Assembly: GCF_009601505.1 (NCBI RefSeq)
Contig: NZ_WITC01000099.1
Span: forward strand, 1 to 64,000
Source of the DNA: Sinorhizobium terangae
Lineage (GTDB): Bacteria > Pseudomonadota > Alphaproteobacteria > Rhizobiales > Rhizobiaceae
DNA: 64,000 nucleotides
Direction of reading: 5' to 3'
The position numbers and the translations under genes were made by a program. This document shows positions 40,291-50,600 of this stretch, piece after piece (within the stretch, counting starts at the first letter, position 1; each line of letters begins with the position of its first letter). Below the pieces are notes generated by a model, which saw only the letters and a program-made list of their open reading frames with translations, was not told the DNA's origin and did not search any database.

Positions 40291-41103
40291 ATGGCGGAAA
40301 TCGACAAGGTGTTTGCGGGGGCGATACCGGAGCTCTACGATCGACTGTTGGTGCCGCTTATCTTCTCGGATTATGCACGCGATCTTGCCGCGCGCGTGGC
40401 CCGGCTGAAACCCCACGACATACTGGAGATCGCGGCCGGAACCGGCGTCGTCACCCGCGCGCTCGCGCCGCAAATGGACGCCAACGCGCGGCTCGTCGCG
40501 ACCGACCTCAACCAGCCGATGCTTGATCTCGCGGCACAAAAGCAAGGGGACGATCCGCGCATCACCTGGCGACAGGCGGATGCGTTGGCGCTGCCATTCC
40601 AAGCCTGGAGCTTCGACGTCGTCTTCTGCCAATTCGGCGTGATGTTCTTCCCGGACAGGGTGCAGGCTTACCGAGAGACCCATCGCGTCCTGAAGCCGGG
40701 CGGCTATTTCCTCTTCAATGTCTGGGACGCGATCGAGACGAACGAATTGGCGCACGTGGTGACGGAAGCGCTGGCCGCGCATTTTCCCGCCGACCCGCCG
40801 CGATTCCTCGCGAGAACGCCGCATGGCTATGGTGACCCCGCCTTAATCCGCGCCGACCTGGAGGCGGCCGGTTTCCGCAACATCACGCTGGAGACGCTGG
40901 AAAAGAAAAACGGCGCGCTTTCGGCCGAGGAGATCGCGACCGGTTTCTGCCAGGGGTCGCCGCTCAGAAACGAAATCGAGGCGCGCGATCCTTCAGGCCT
41001 CGGCGGGGCGACGCGGGCGGCAACCGACGCCCTTCACCAGCGCTATGGCGAAGGCGCAATCGACGGGCGCATCAGGGCCCATGTCGTGGCGGCTAGCCGT
41101 TAG
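40291..41103 (+). CDS. SAM-dependent methyltransferase (UbiE/COQ5-like)
   Basis: A 270-residue methyltransferase. Motif I is ILEIAAGTGVVTRAL, the acidic loop is VATDLNQPML, and post-motifs are DALALPFQAWSFDVVFCQFGVMFFPD and RVLKPGGYFLFNVWD. The pattern is of the type-11 class I enzymes that act on small molecules. GGGAGGG lies ten to fourteen bases before the ATG. It precedes the lyase operon by 27 bases and may belong to it. Confidence 0.88.
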   Translation: MAEIDKVFAGAIPELYDRLLVPLIFSDYARDLAARVARLKPHDILEIAAGTGVVTRALAPQMDANARLVATDLNQPMLDLAAQKQGDDPRITWRQADALALPFQAWSFDVVFCQFGVMFFPDRVQAYRETHRVLKPGGYFLFNVWDAIETNELAHVVTEALAAHFPADPPRFLARTPHGYGDPALIRADLEAAGFRNITLETLEKKNGALSAEEIATGFCQGSPLRNEIEARDPSGLGGATRAATDALHQRYGEGAIDGRIRAHVVAASR

Positions 41104-41130
41104 CGCAGTTTCATGCGGCCGGAGGAACGT

Positions 41131-41928
41131 ATGCAAATCGGCAAACAGCGTGCGGCGACGAGCCGGATCTCAACGGTAAGTGCGGATCGGGTCGAGGTGC
41201 GCGGCCGCGATCTCTGCCGCGACCTGATGGGGCGGCTGACGTTCACGGAATACTTCCATCTGCTGACGACCGGCCGGGAGCCGACGGAGGACCAGCGCTA
41301 TTTTCTCGACCTCTTGCTGATCGCGATAGCCGAGCATGGCATGATGCCGACCGTGCAGGCGGCGCGGATGACGCTCGCGGCCGACCCGGATTCGCTTCAG
41401 GGCGCCTTGGCGGCCGGTCTTCTCGGCTGCGGGCCGGTGCTGGTCGGAACCGCCGAGCTCTGCGGCGCGCTGCTGGTGAAGGCCGAAGCGCGCATCGCTG
41501 CCGGCGAGGATGCCGATGCTGCGGTGCGCGCGCTGGTCACCGACATTCGCGAGGCGGACGGCAAGCTGCCGGGCTTCGGCCATCCGGTGCACCGTCCCGT
41601 CGATCCGCGCGCCGAGCGCATTCTCGAACTTGCCGATGAGCGCGGCGTGAGCGGCACGCATGTGAAGCTTGCGCGGCTTACCCGCACGACCGCCGCTGAA
41701 GTCTGGGGTAAACCGCTGGTGATGAACGTGTCCATGCCGATCGCCGCCGTGCTTCTCGACCTCGGGTTCCCGGTGACGATGGTCAAGGCGATCCCGCTGC
41801 TCGCCCGGGCGGGCGGCATTCTCGCGCACCTGACGGAAGAGCGGGTAAACCCGATCGGCTTCGCCATGGCGTCGGCGGCGGAGGCATCAGTTACCTACAG
41901 GACAGACGAAGAGGAGGGGGGCGGCTGA
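41131..41928 (+). CDS. Citrate-synthase-fold protein (citryl-CoA lyase-like)
   Basis: A 265-residue protein, much shorter than citrate synthase (about 430). It keeps the citrate-synthase C-terminal core: LTFTEYFHLLTTGREPTEDQ, and GFGHPVHRPVDPRAERI, which matches the GHxVYkxxDPRA signature with the active-site His. Proteins of this size are often annotated as citryl-CoA lyase. GGAGG lies four to five bases before the ATG at 41131. The next gene starts two bases after its stop, so they are one operon. A role in cleaving a CoA-activated acid would fit the ligase next door. Confidence 0.82.
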   Translation: MQIGKQRAATSRISTVSADRVEVRGRDLCRDLMGRLTFTEYFHLLTTGREPTEDQRYFLDLLLIAIAEHGMMPTVQAARMTLAADPDSLQGALAAGLLGCGPVLVGTAELCGALLVKAEARIAAGEDADAAVRALVTDIREADGKLPGFGHPVHRPVDPRAERILELADERGVSGTHVKLARLTRTTAAEVWGKPLVMNVSMPIAAVLLDLGFPVTMVKAIPLLARAGGILAHLTEERVNPIGFAMASAAEASVTYRTDEEEGGG

Positions 41929-41930
41929 CC

Positions 41931-43236
41931 ATGCTTGATCCCGAGATCGAAACGCTGCCCTGGCGCGAGCAAGTCCGGCTCGACGACGCGCTCTATCGAC
42001 AACAGATCGAATATCTGCTCGCCCGTTCGCGCTTCTATCGGACAAAATTGGAGACCGCCGGCTTCCACACCACTGCCGAGATTGGCGGTCTCGCCGCCAT
42101 CGTCGATCTGCCCCTCACCGAGAAGAGCGAAATCCGCGCAAGCTGCAGCGCGGCCGATCCGATGGGAACGCATGTGGCCGCGCCGATCAGCGAGATTGTG
42201 CGGATCTATTCGACCAGCGGAACGACCGGGACGCCGAGCTATATTCCGCTGACGGCGGGTGACCTCGACAACTGGGTGACGACCTCGGCGCGCAGCTATT
42301 CCGCCTCCGGCATCCGGCCGGGCGAGGCGATCGTTTCCACCTACAACGCCGGCCCGTTCGTGGCCGGCGCAGCGCTCGCCGCCTTCGACCGGCTGGGCCT
42401 GTGCCATATCCCGGTTGGCACTGGACACACCGAGCGGCTGATGGCGGCGATCCGCCTTTTGCGGCCCGCGGCCGCGGTAATGACGCCCTCCTATGCGACC
42501 TATCTCGCGGAATGGGCGGCGGAGCGCGACTTCGATCTGAAGAGATCGAGCGTCAGGCGACTGCTGGTCGCCGGCGAGCCCGGCGGCGGCGAGCCGAAAT
42601 TTCGGGCGCGGCTCGAAGAGGCGTGGGGTGCGAAGGTTACCGAGGCGATGGGCATCGGTGATATCGGCGTGTCGCTCTGGGGCGAATGCGAGGAGCAATG
42701 CGGCATGCATCTCGGCGGCCGCGGCGTCGTCCATGCCGAACTGGTCGACCCGGAAACCGCCGCGCCCGTCGCGCTTGAGGACGGCGCGCGCGGCGAACTG
42801 GTGCTGACGCATCTCCAGCACCGGGCGGCGCCGATGCTCAGGTTTCGCACACGCGATCACGTGGAGATGTGGACGTCGCCCTGCCGCTGCGGGCGGACGG
42901 CGCCGCGCGTGCGCTGCATCGGCCGAACCGACGACCTCCTCATCGTACGCGGCGTCAACATCTTTCCCTCGGCCATCCGCGACGTGGTCAGCGAATTTGC
43001 GCCGGCCGTCAGCGGCATGATCCTGGTGAGGCCCGTAGCGAGGGGGCCGCGACAGGCCGCCCTTGCCGGTCTCGGTGGAACTCGGCAAGGATAGCGAAGG
43101 CCGCGCGGGGCTCGCCATAAGCATCGAGAAGCGCATCCGCGAGGTGCTGGTCGTCTCGACGCGCGTGGAGATCCTGCCCTGGGGGTCGCTTCAGCGCAGC
43201 GAATACAAGTCGAAACTGGTGCAGAGAGCGGAGTAA
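41931..43236 (+). pseudogene. Phenylacetate-CoA-ligase-like gene with a frameshift
   Basis: The first frame (41931-43094) encodes the ANL-family fold: P-loop YSTSGTTGTPSYIPL, AGEPGGG, MGIGDIGVSLWGECEEQCG and GRTDDLLIVRGVNIFPSAI. It then ends in a short aberrant tail. From about 43057 another frame reads PPLPVSVELGKDSEGRAGLA through LVVSTRVEILPWGSLQRSEY to a TAA at 43236, the normal C-terminal domain with its conserved GSLQRSEYKSK-type end. Restoring the frame needs two bases near 43056. This is either gene decay or a sequencing error in a G/C-rich run. The intact enzyme would activate an aryl or acyl acid to its CoA ester. Confidence 0.85.
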
Positions 43237-43295
43237 GATCAGACTTGTGCGGCTTGCGTCGACGCGCCGCCAAGCAAAAAAACGGGAGGATGACG

Positions 43296-43877
43296 ATGCG
43301 AAAGCTGCAATCGCAAGGGGTTCATCACATCACGCTGGTCGGCGCGGACCGCCAGACTTCGATCGATTTCTGGGAAGGCTTGCTCGGCATGCCCTTTGTG
43401 TTCGAGCAGCCGAACCTCGACCGGGCGACGGAAAGTCACCTTTATTTCGATCCGGGCGACGGCCGGCTGATCACCGTCTTCACGGACGAGAACCGCAAGC
43501 CCGACTCGAAGCGGACCTCGACCGACATCGGCTGCGTGCACCACATCGCCTTTGCCGTCTCGCGTGCGACGTTTCAGCAGGCGGTCGAGCGCCTGAATGA
43601 GCGGGAGATCCGGCACAGCGGGGTCAAGGACCGCGGCTTCATGGATTCGATCTATTTCGAGGATCCGCTCGGGCTGCTTGTCGAACTCGCCTCCTATCGT
43701 TTCGAGCCGCCGGCCGGCCACACCCACGCCGAGGTACTGATGGAGGCGCACAAGGTGCGAGTGGCGCGCGGCGACTACAACATCGCCGAGGTGCACCTTG
43801 CCGACGCCATCGAGGCGCTGACCGAACGGACGCGGGGCTCGCTGTCGGAGGATCGGACGCCGAAGAACCCTTACTGA
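43296..43877 (+). CDS. VOC-family (glyoxalase/dioxygenase-like) protein
   Basis: A 193-residue protein with two beta-alpha-beta-beta-beta modules. Metal-ligand candidates are His in GVHHITLVG, His in CVHHIAFAV and Glu in GLLVELASYRF. It could be an extradiol-type dioxygenase, glyoxalase or epimerase-like enzyme. GGAGG is six bases before the ATG at 43296; the ATG at 43290 is too close. It sits in the operon with the CoA ligase-like gene and a GST, a set suggestive of aromatic or thioether catabolism. Confidence 0.87.
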   Translation: MRKLQSQGVHHITLVGADRQTSIDFWEGLLGMPFVFEQPNLDRATESHLYFDPGDGRLITVFTDENRKPDSKRTSTDIGCVHHIAFAVSRATFQQAVERLNEREIRHSGVKDRGFMDSIYFEDPLGLLVELASYRFEPPAGHTHAEVLMEAHKVRVARGDYNIAEVHLADAIEALTERTRGSLSEDRTPKNPY

Positions 43878-43907
43878 TGAGAGTGGGACCAAAAGGGAGG
43901 AGCAATC

Positions 43908-44597
43908 ATGCCTGAAATCAAGCTCAACGTGATCAAGCCCAGCGTCAACAACATGACGGCGCGTGTCTTCATGCGCGCGGCGGGCCTCGATTTCAACGAG
44001 ACCGACGTCTTCGGCCAGACGCGTACGCCCGAATATCTGGCGAAGGCGCCGTCGCATCTGACGCCGATGATCGAAATGAGGGACCTGCCGATGGGGGCGC
44101 TGTGGGAAAGCTGTGCGATCATGCAGTATCTCTGCAACAAGAACGGCCTCGACGACCTCTATCCGAAAGACCCCGAGGCGCGCGCGATGATCGACAGCGC
44201 CATGTTCTACCTGATCGGCACTTTCTATCCCTATCTCGCCCGCGCCACCTATCCGGCGCTCAACTTCCCGCAATATCCGGGCGAGGTCGGCTACAGCGAT
44301 GCCGACCCGGTGGCGAAGGAGCATGCGCGTATGGCCGCGACCGAGGCGCTGGCAGAGCCGCTCGAGGTGTTCCACAGGTTCTTTATCGGCAACAGGTCCT
44401 TCATCGGCGGCGCAAAACCCTCGATCGCCGACATCAGGCTTGCTGCGACGCTCGAGTTCCTCGCGGTGATCGACTATCCGCTGCCGGATTGGGCGAAGAC
44501 CTATATGGCGTCGATGGAGGAGGCGCTCGGCAGCGCCTATAGCGAGCCGGCGGCAGACGTTCGCAGCTACATTAGTTATGTGCGCGGTCAGAGGTGA
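43908..44597 (+). CDS. Glutathione S-transferase family protein
   Basis: A 229-residue protein with the GST two-domain layout: NVIKPSVNNMTARVFMRAAGLDF in the thioredoxin-fold part, SHLTPMIEM (cis-Pro), ESCAIMQYLCNK, and the C-terminal capping motif PSIADIRLAATLEF. GGGAGGAG lies seven bases before the ATG. Last gene of the lyase/ligase/VOC operon, where it may handle a glutathione adduct or isomerisation. Confidence 0.88.
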   Translation: MPEIKLNVIKPSVNNMTARVFMRAAGLDFNETDVFGQTRTPEYLAKAPSHLTPMIEMRDLPMGALWESCAIMQYLCNKNGLDDLYPKDPEARAMIDSAMFYLIGTFYPYLARATYPALNFPQYPGEVGYSDADPVAKEHARMAATEALAEPLEVFHRFFIGNRSFIGGAKPSIADIRLAATLEFLAVIDYPLPDWAKTYMASMEEALGSAYSEPAADVRSYISYVRGQR

Positions 44598-44709
44598 CAG
44601 GGTAGAGCGTACTTAGGTTGAACCAGCGCATTGTGGTGGTTTGCTGCGGGTTCGCATAAGCACGACGCATTGTTGTTTTGCCGCCGGGCCTTCTCTTTCG
44701 GTCATCCTA

Positions 44710-44813
44710 CTGCATGATTCCTTAAATCGGAATCGATTTAAGGACAAAATCATGCAGCAATTCAAAGCGCTACAGAGACCTTTGCGCGTCCGATTGGACG
44801 CGCGGCGCTGTAG
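44710..44813. repeat. Two-palindrome intergenic repeat, copy 2
   Basis: Same element as at 1157-1259 but inverted: CTGCATGATTCC / ATCATGCAG palindrome first, the linker CAATTCAAAG, then CTACAG and GCGCGTCC / GGACGCGC ending GGCGCTGTAG. It lies after the GST gene and is fused to a fragment of the other repeat type. Confidence 0.85.
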
Positions 44814-44835
44814 CGCTTGACCCGAGGATCCAGAA
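44814..44835. repeat. Fragment of the nested palindromic repeat
   Basis: CGCTTGACCCGAGGATCCAG matches part of the element at 38485-38597 (GCTTTGACCCGAGGATCCAG) with one base less. It directly abuts repeat copy 2, giving a mosaic. Confidence 0.6.
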
Positions 44836-44874
44836 TCGCGCCGTCGCTTTGCTCGCTTGCGCCGCACGCAAGCC

Positions 44875-45951
44875 TCACTTCCGATAGAGCATCCAGTCCT
44901 TGCGGGTGCCGCCACCTTCGCTGCCGGCGAAGAACACGACCCGGTCGCTCGCTGTTTCGGTGGCGGTCTGCAGGGCCTTTTCGGCGTGGCCGACCAGTTC
45001 CGAGGCGGTGCCGGCGTCAAAGGTGGTGCTGCACCCGAAGCGGGCGAGGACCACCGGCATGCGGCGCTGGCGGTTATCGAATGCGCTCTGGCAGCTCTTC
45101 TTCAACTGGTCCGCCACCTTCTGGATTTCCGCTTCGGCGCTCGTCCAGACGAGGATGCCGATCTGCGGCCGGTCGAGCCATGCGGCGAAGTCGGTCGCCT
45201 GCACGATCTGCGACACGACGAAGCCGAGCCGCTCCAAAATCGCTTCCTTGAGTTTGACGAGTTCCTTGGCCTCGAAGGGTTCGAGCGCCAGCAGATTGCA
45301 GAGGATGAGCGATGTGCCTTCGGGATAACGCTCGCCGCCATAGAGTTCGGCGAGTTTCTTGTTGAAGCCGCGGCGGTTGGCGAGGTTGGTGGCGAGGTGG
45401 GTGAATTTCGTGCGCTCGAATTCCTCGACGTCGCTCGCAATGGCCGCGACGGCCGTGATTTGCGTCGAAACGCTTTCGAGCATCTGCGTGCTCTTCGACT
45501 GCTGCACCTCTGTCAGTTGCCGGATCGCCTGCAGGTGGGACTGAATCGACTTCGTGTCTCTCGGGTCCATCGAAGAGATCTTGCCGGTCGCCTGGCCGAG
45601 CAGGCTCGAATAGCTGGAGAGCGAGCTGTGGCCCGATTGCAGCGACTCCTTCAGGGTCGAAAGCTCGCTCTGGATGCGGTTGGTGGATTCGTCGAGGAGC
45701 GACTTGCCGAAATGATGCGGCAGATAGGCCCGTGCGAGTGCATCGACCTCTTCCTCCGCGATCGGCTTGGCGAGGCGGGCAAATTTCTCCCGGAGCTCCG
45801 GATTGCTGCCGCTGATGATCTCGTACATGAGCTCGTAATTGACCGGAGAGGCATGAATCTCCAGCCGGTTCAGCGTGGCAAAAACGGTGTAGCAGAGTTC
45901 CTTGCGGCTCTGATCCGCAAGCTGTTTCGGGGAGGAATTCGCAATCGCCAT
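44875..45951 (-). CDS. Degenerate GGDEF-domain protein, paralogue 1
   Basis: A 358-residue soluble protein. The N-terminal part (about 1-180) is helical and includes the stretch SELSTLKESLQSGHSSLSSY and heptad-like segments. The C-terminal part (about 184-345) follows the GGDEF fold, with the opening motif LATNLANRRGFNKKL. At the place of the catalytic RxGGDEF it reads FAAWLDRPQIGILV, and the first metal Asp is replaced in LILCNLLALEPFE. It should not make cyclic di-GMP; it may bind it or another partner. The ATG at 45951 is preferred over a longer frame because both paralogues then have the same length. Confidence 0.82.
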   Translation of the reverse strand: MAIANSSPKQLADQSRKELCYTVFATLNRLEIHASPVNYELMYEIISGSNPELREKFARLAKPIAEEEVDALARAYLPHHFGKSLLDESTNRIQSELSTLKESLQSGHSSLSSYSSLLGQATGKISSMDPRDTKSIQSHLQAIRQLTEVQQSKSTQMLESVSTQITAVAAIASDVEEFERTKFTHLATNLANRRGFNKKLAELYGGERYPEGTSLILCNLLALEPFEAKELVKLKEAILERLGFVVSQIVQATDFAAWLDRPQIGILVWTSAEAEIQKVADQLKKSCQSAFDNRQRRMPVVLARFGCSTTFDAGTASELVGHAEKALQTATETASDRVVFFAGSEGGGTRKDWMLYRK

Positions 45952-46311
45952 GGTGCAGCGCCTTTCGCATGAAGCGTCACAGGCAAATGCACCTGGGACG
46001 ACGGTCGGACAGGTACGCGGGGGGCCGGAGCCTCGTATCGATATGCAGCAGCGAGTGGTATCGCGTCCGACTCCGCCATTCATGCGATTTGATTGACGCG
46101 ACCGCGTCCCGTCGGACAACCTAGAGTAAGCTCTCGTCCATTAATGACTGGTGAATTAGCAAACGATAATCGGCCGGAAACGGCAAAGCGGTCCCGAAGT
46201 TTGCGATCGCGGCTGTGAAACAGCAGTAACTGCCCTCGACCGATCCGGTCAGGGAAGATGCAGTCTGAAAAGGGGAGCCGCGCGAATGAACGCGTGGTGA
46301 GGGCAGAAAGG
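45952..46311. other. 360-bp gap between the two GGDEF paralogues
   Basis: No gene seen. It contains the promoter region of paralogue 1 and the 3' flank of paralogue 2. I find no strong hairpin. Confidence 0.5.
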
Positions 46312-47388
46312 TCAGCGCTTGTAGAGCGACCAGTCTTTGCGTTGGCCGCCAGCCTTGCTGTCCAGGAAGAAGACGACGGCTTCGTCGGCCTGTTCGGTGG
46401 CGGTTTCGAGCGCCGTTTCGGCGTGGATGAAGAGGCTCGCCGCCGTGTCGGCGTCATAGGTCGTGCTGCATCCGAAATGGGCCGTGACGGCGGGCATGCC
46501 CGGTCGCTGACCACTGAAGGCGCGCAGGCAGTTCATGCGGATGTGCTCGGCGACCCGCTGGATTTCCGCTTCGCTGGTGGTTCCGACGAGAATGCCGATC
46601 TGCGGCCGGTCGAGCCAGGCGGCGAAATCGGTGGCGTGGATGGTCTGCGAGACCACGGAGCCGAGGCGCTGCAGGATCGCTTCCTTGTGCTTGATCAGTT
46701 CCTTCTTCTCGAAGGGTTCGAGCGCCAGCAGATTGCAGAGGATGAGGGCCGCGCCGTCCGGATAGCGCTCGCCACCGTAAAGCTCGGCGAGCTTGCGGTT
46801 GAAGCCGCGCCGGTTGGCGAGATTAGTGGCGGCGTGTGTGAACTTCGCCCGCTCGAACTCGTCGAGGTCGCCGGTAATCGCGGTCACCGCCGAGATATGG
46901 GTCGAAACGCTTTCCAGCATCTCGTCGCTCTTCGAGCGCTGGATGTCGGTCGCCGCCCGGATCGCCTGCAGCTCGGACTGGATCCTTTGGGTATCGCCCG
47001 GATCGATCGAGGAGAAATTGCCGCTCGCCTGGCCGAGCATGGTCGAATAGCTCGAAAGGGAGCTGTGGCCCGATTGCAGCGACTCCTTCAAAGTCGAGAG
47101 TTCGCTCTGAATGCGGGTGGTCGACTCCTCGACCTTCGACTGGCCGAAATGGTGCGGCAGGTACATGCGCGCCAAGACATCCAGATCCTCCTCGGTCACG
47201 TCGCGGCCGAGGCGCGCGAACTTCTCGCGCAGTTCCGGATTGTTGCCGCTGATGATTTCGCACATCAGCTCGTAATTGACCGGCGAGGCATCGATCTGCA
47301 GCCGCTCCAGCGTTGCGAAGGCATTGTAATAGACATCCCGGCGGATCTGCTGCGCAATATGTTTCGGCGAAGGGCTCACGACAGCCAT
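46312..47388 (-). CDS. Degenerate GGDEF-domain protein, paralogue 2
   Basis: A 358-residue protein alignable end to end with the gene at 44875: HASPVNYELMYEIISGSNPE against DASPVNYELMCEIISGNNPE, and shared SELSTLKESLQSGHSSLSSY, NLANRRGF, KLAELYGGERYP, LILCNLLALEPFE and TDFAAWLDRPQIGILV. The GGDEF active-site motif is lost in the same way. AAAGGTG precedes the ATG at 47388. A tandem duplication under constraint is the simplest reading. Confidence 0.82.
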   Translation of the reverse strand: MAVVSPSPKHIAQQIRRDVYYNAFATLERLQIDASPVNYELMCEIISGNNPELREKFARLGRDVTEEDLDVLARMYLPHHFGQSKVEESTTRIQSELSTLKESLQSGHSSLSSYSTMLGQASGNFSSIDPGDTQRIQSELQAIRAATDIQRSKSDEMLESVSTHISAVTAITGDLDEFERAKFTHAATNLANRRGFNRKLAELYGGERYPDGAALILCNLLALEPFEKKELIKHKEAILQRLGSVVSQTIHATDFAAWLDRPQIGILVGTTSEAEIQRVAEHIRMNCLRAFSGQRPGMPAVTAHFGCSTTYDADTAASLFIHAETALETATEQADEAVVFFLDSKAGGQRKDWSLYKR

Positions 47389-47621
47389 GGTGCGGCACCT
47401 TTCAAGAAAAGCGTCTGATGCGCGACGGGGAGGGAACGCATGAAGCGGAAACCTCGGATCGGAAAAATGGCGGCAAGGATCTTCGATCCCGCGTGATGCG
47501 GACGGAACGATGCCTGATGCATCCGATCGAACAGCCGAAAGTAAGCGAACGCGCGTTAAGGGCGGGTGAAAGGAATAGGGAGAATGTTTGGGGTTGTGGG
47601 GATTTTGGCCGCGACTGCCCC

Positions 47622-50600
47622 TCAATCCTGCCCGATCGACGCATGGGGGCGCGTCTCGTCGCCATGCTCGTCCCGCGTCTCAGCAGCCTCCCTTACCGCC
47701 GGCGGTACGCTTGTTCCGTGCTCCCTCAGCCCGGCGAGCTTATGGCCGCGTTCGCGCAGCCACTGGAAGACGACGTAGAGGGCGGGGATGATGAAGATGC
47801 CGAGGAGGGAGGCGGCGAGCATGCCGCCGGCGACGCCGGTGCCGACGGCGCGGCGGCTGAGCATGCCGGCGCCCTGCGCCGTCACCAGCGGAATCAACCC
47901 GACGATGAAGGCGAAGCTTGTCATCATCACCGCGCGGAAGCGGGTACGCGCGCCCTCGACGGCGGACTCGACGATGCCGGCGCCTTTCTCGCGCCGGAAT
48001 TTGGCGAATTCGACGATCAGGATCGCGTTCTTGGAGGCGAGCGCGATCAGCACGACAAGGCCGATCTGGGCGTAGATGTCGAAGGAGAGGCCGGCGATCA
48101 GCACCGAGACGAGGGCGCCCGCGACGCCGACGGCCACCGACAGGAGCACCGGAATCGGGATGGTCCAGCTTTCATAAAGCGCGACCAGGAAGAGGTAGGC
48201 GAAGAGCACGGCGAGCGCCAGGATCACCGTCGTCTGTCCGGCGGCCTCGAGTTCCTGCAACGCGGTGCCGGTCCACTCGTAGCTAAAGCCCGGCGGCAGC
48301 GTGGTGGCGGAAAGGGCGGCCATCGCTTGCAGCGCCTCGCCCGAGGAGACGCCGGGGGCGGGCTGGCCGTTGAGCGTGATCGAGCGGTTGTTGTTGTAGC
48401 GCACCATCGACTGCGGGCCGACGATATAGTCGACGCGCGCGATGGACGCGACCGGCACCATGCCGCCCGAAGCATTGCGCACATGCAGGCGCTGGATGTC
48501 GTTGACGGAATCGCGGTCGGCCTCGGCCGCCTGGAGGTTCACCTTCCAGCTGCGGCCGAAAAGGTTGAAGTCGTTGACATAGTAAGAGCCGAGCGTGCCT
48601 TGCAGCGTCGCGAAAAGATCGCTGATCGAGACGCCGAGCGCCTGCACGCGGTCGCGGTCGATGTCGAGATAGAGCTGCGGCGAACTTGCCGAATAGGTGG
48701 TGAAGGTCGGCCCGAGCTTCGGGTTCTGGTTGGCGGCGATGATCAGCCCGCCGGCTGTCGCGGCGATGTCGGCCGCCGGGCGGCCCTGCAGGTCGAGCAG
48801 CTGATATTCGAAACCGGAGCCGGTGCCGAGCCCGAGGATCGGCGGCAGGTTGAAGGCGAAAACCTGTGCCTCGCGGATCGTCACGCCCTTGGCCATGGCC
48901 GTCGCGACCGCGCTGTTGACCGAGGCCGAGACCGCCTCGCGCTCGGCAAAGGGCTTCATTGTGACGACTGCGAAGGCGCTGTTCGACTTCGAGATGCCGT
49001 CGAGGAAGCTGTAGCCGGCGACGCTGGTCACGTCCTGCACGCCTTCGATGCCACGGAGGAAATTCTCGACCTGGCGCAGCGCTACATTGGTGCGATTGTA
49101 AGAGGCGCCTTCGGGCAGGCGCACTTCCGTGAAGAACATGCCCTGGTCTTCGCTCGGCAGGAAGCCGGTCGGCACGATGCGGAACAGCCAGCCCGTGGCA
49201 CCGATCGCGACCGCGATCAGAACGAGGCCGATGATGGCGCGCCGCGCGATCTTTTCCGCGACATAGACATAGCCGTCACGGCCGTTGTCGATGCGGCGCG
49301 ACAGCCAGCCGAGAACGCCGCGCTTCTCGCCGTGATGCGGCTTCAACAGGATCGAGCAGAGCGCGGGGCTTAAAGTGAGCGCGTTGATGGCGGAGATCAC
49401 CATCGATACCGAAACGGCGACCGCGAACTGCTGGAAGAGCTGACCGCTCAAGCCCGGGATGAAGGCGACCGGGACGAAAACGGAAAGCAGCACGAGGGTG
49501 ATGGCGACAATCGCGCCGGTGATTTCGCCCATCGCAAGGCGCGCGGCCTCCGGCGCCTGCATACCGGGATTTTCCTCCATCACCCGCTCGATGTTTTCGA
49601 CGACGACGATCGCGTCGTCGACGACGATGCCGATCGCCAGCACCAGCGCCAGCAGCGACACGGTGTTGAGCGAGAAGCCCATGGCGAGGATCACCGCGAA
49701 GGTGCCGATGAGTGCCACCGGAACGGCGACGAGCGGAACCAGCGTCGCGCGCCAGTTGCCGAGGAAAAGGAAGACCACGATGATAACAAGCACGAAGGCC
49801 TCGACCAGCGTGTGCACGACGTTTTCGACGCTCGCCTCCACGAATTCGGAGGTGTCGTAGGAAACCTTGTAGGTGAGGCCTTCCGGGAAGGCTTGCGCCA
49901 GGCGGTCGAGTGCGGCCCTGACGCCCTCGGCGGCTTCAAGCGCGTTTGCGCCGGGCGCCAGATAAGTGCCGATCATCGCGACCGGCTTGCCATTGAAGCG
50001 GGCGCTCGAATCTGAACTCGCCGCGCCGAGTTCCACCTTGGCGACGTCGCGGATGCGCACGAAAGAGCCGTCGGGCTCGGCGCGCAGCACCACATTCTCG
50101 AACTGCGCCGGATCGGTGAGTCGCCCCTGGGTCTGCAGGTTCAACTGGAAGAGGGGATCGTTCGTCATCGGCTGGGCGCCGATGCGGCCGATCGCCGCCT
50201 GGATATTCTGGGCCTTCAGGGCGTTGATCACGTCCGTCGGCGTCATGCCGAGGCTTGTCAGCCGGTCGATGTCGAGCACGACCCGCATCGAATAATCCTG
50301 CGCGCCGAAGAGCGAGGCGTCGCCGACGCCAGGCACGCGCTTGATCGTATCCATCACGTTGATGGTGGCGTAGTTCGACAGGAAAAGGTTGTCGAAGTTG
50401 GTGTTCTCACCCTCGCCATAGATGGCGATCACCTGCATCAGCGCGGAGGATTTCTTGCGCACACTGACGCCGGTCTGCCTGACTTCGGAGGGGAGCCTCG
50501 CCTCGGCGAGCGAGACGCGGTTCTGCACGTTGACGGTGGCGATATCCGGATCGGTGCCGACGGCGAAGGTCACCGTGAGCGTGTAGGAGCCGTCGGCGCC

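Noticed and set aside
45952-46119. N-terminal extension of GGDEF paralogue 1
   Set aside because: The extra 56 residues are not shared with paralogue 2, and starting at 45951 makes both paralogues 358 residues.
47313-49373. 686-codon open frame antisense to the RND pump
   Set aside because: It is a shadow of the pump gene in a G+C-rich genome: composition is Asp/Arg/Gly-rich, no family motif, and the pump frame has full-length conserved motifs.
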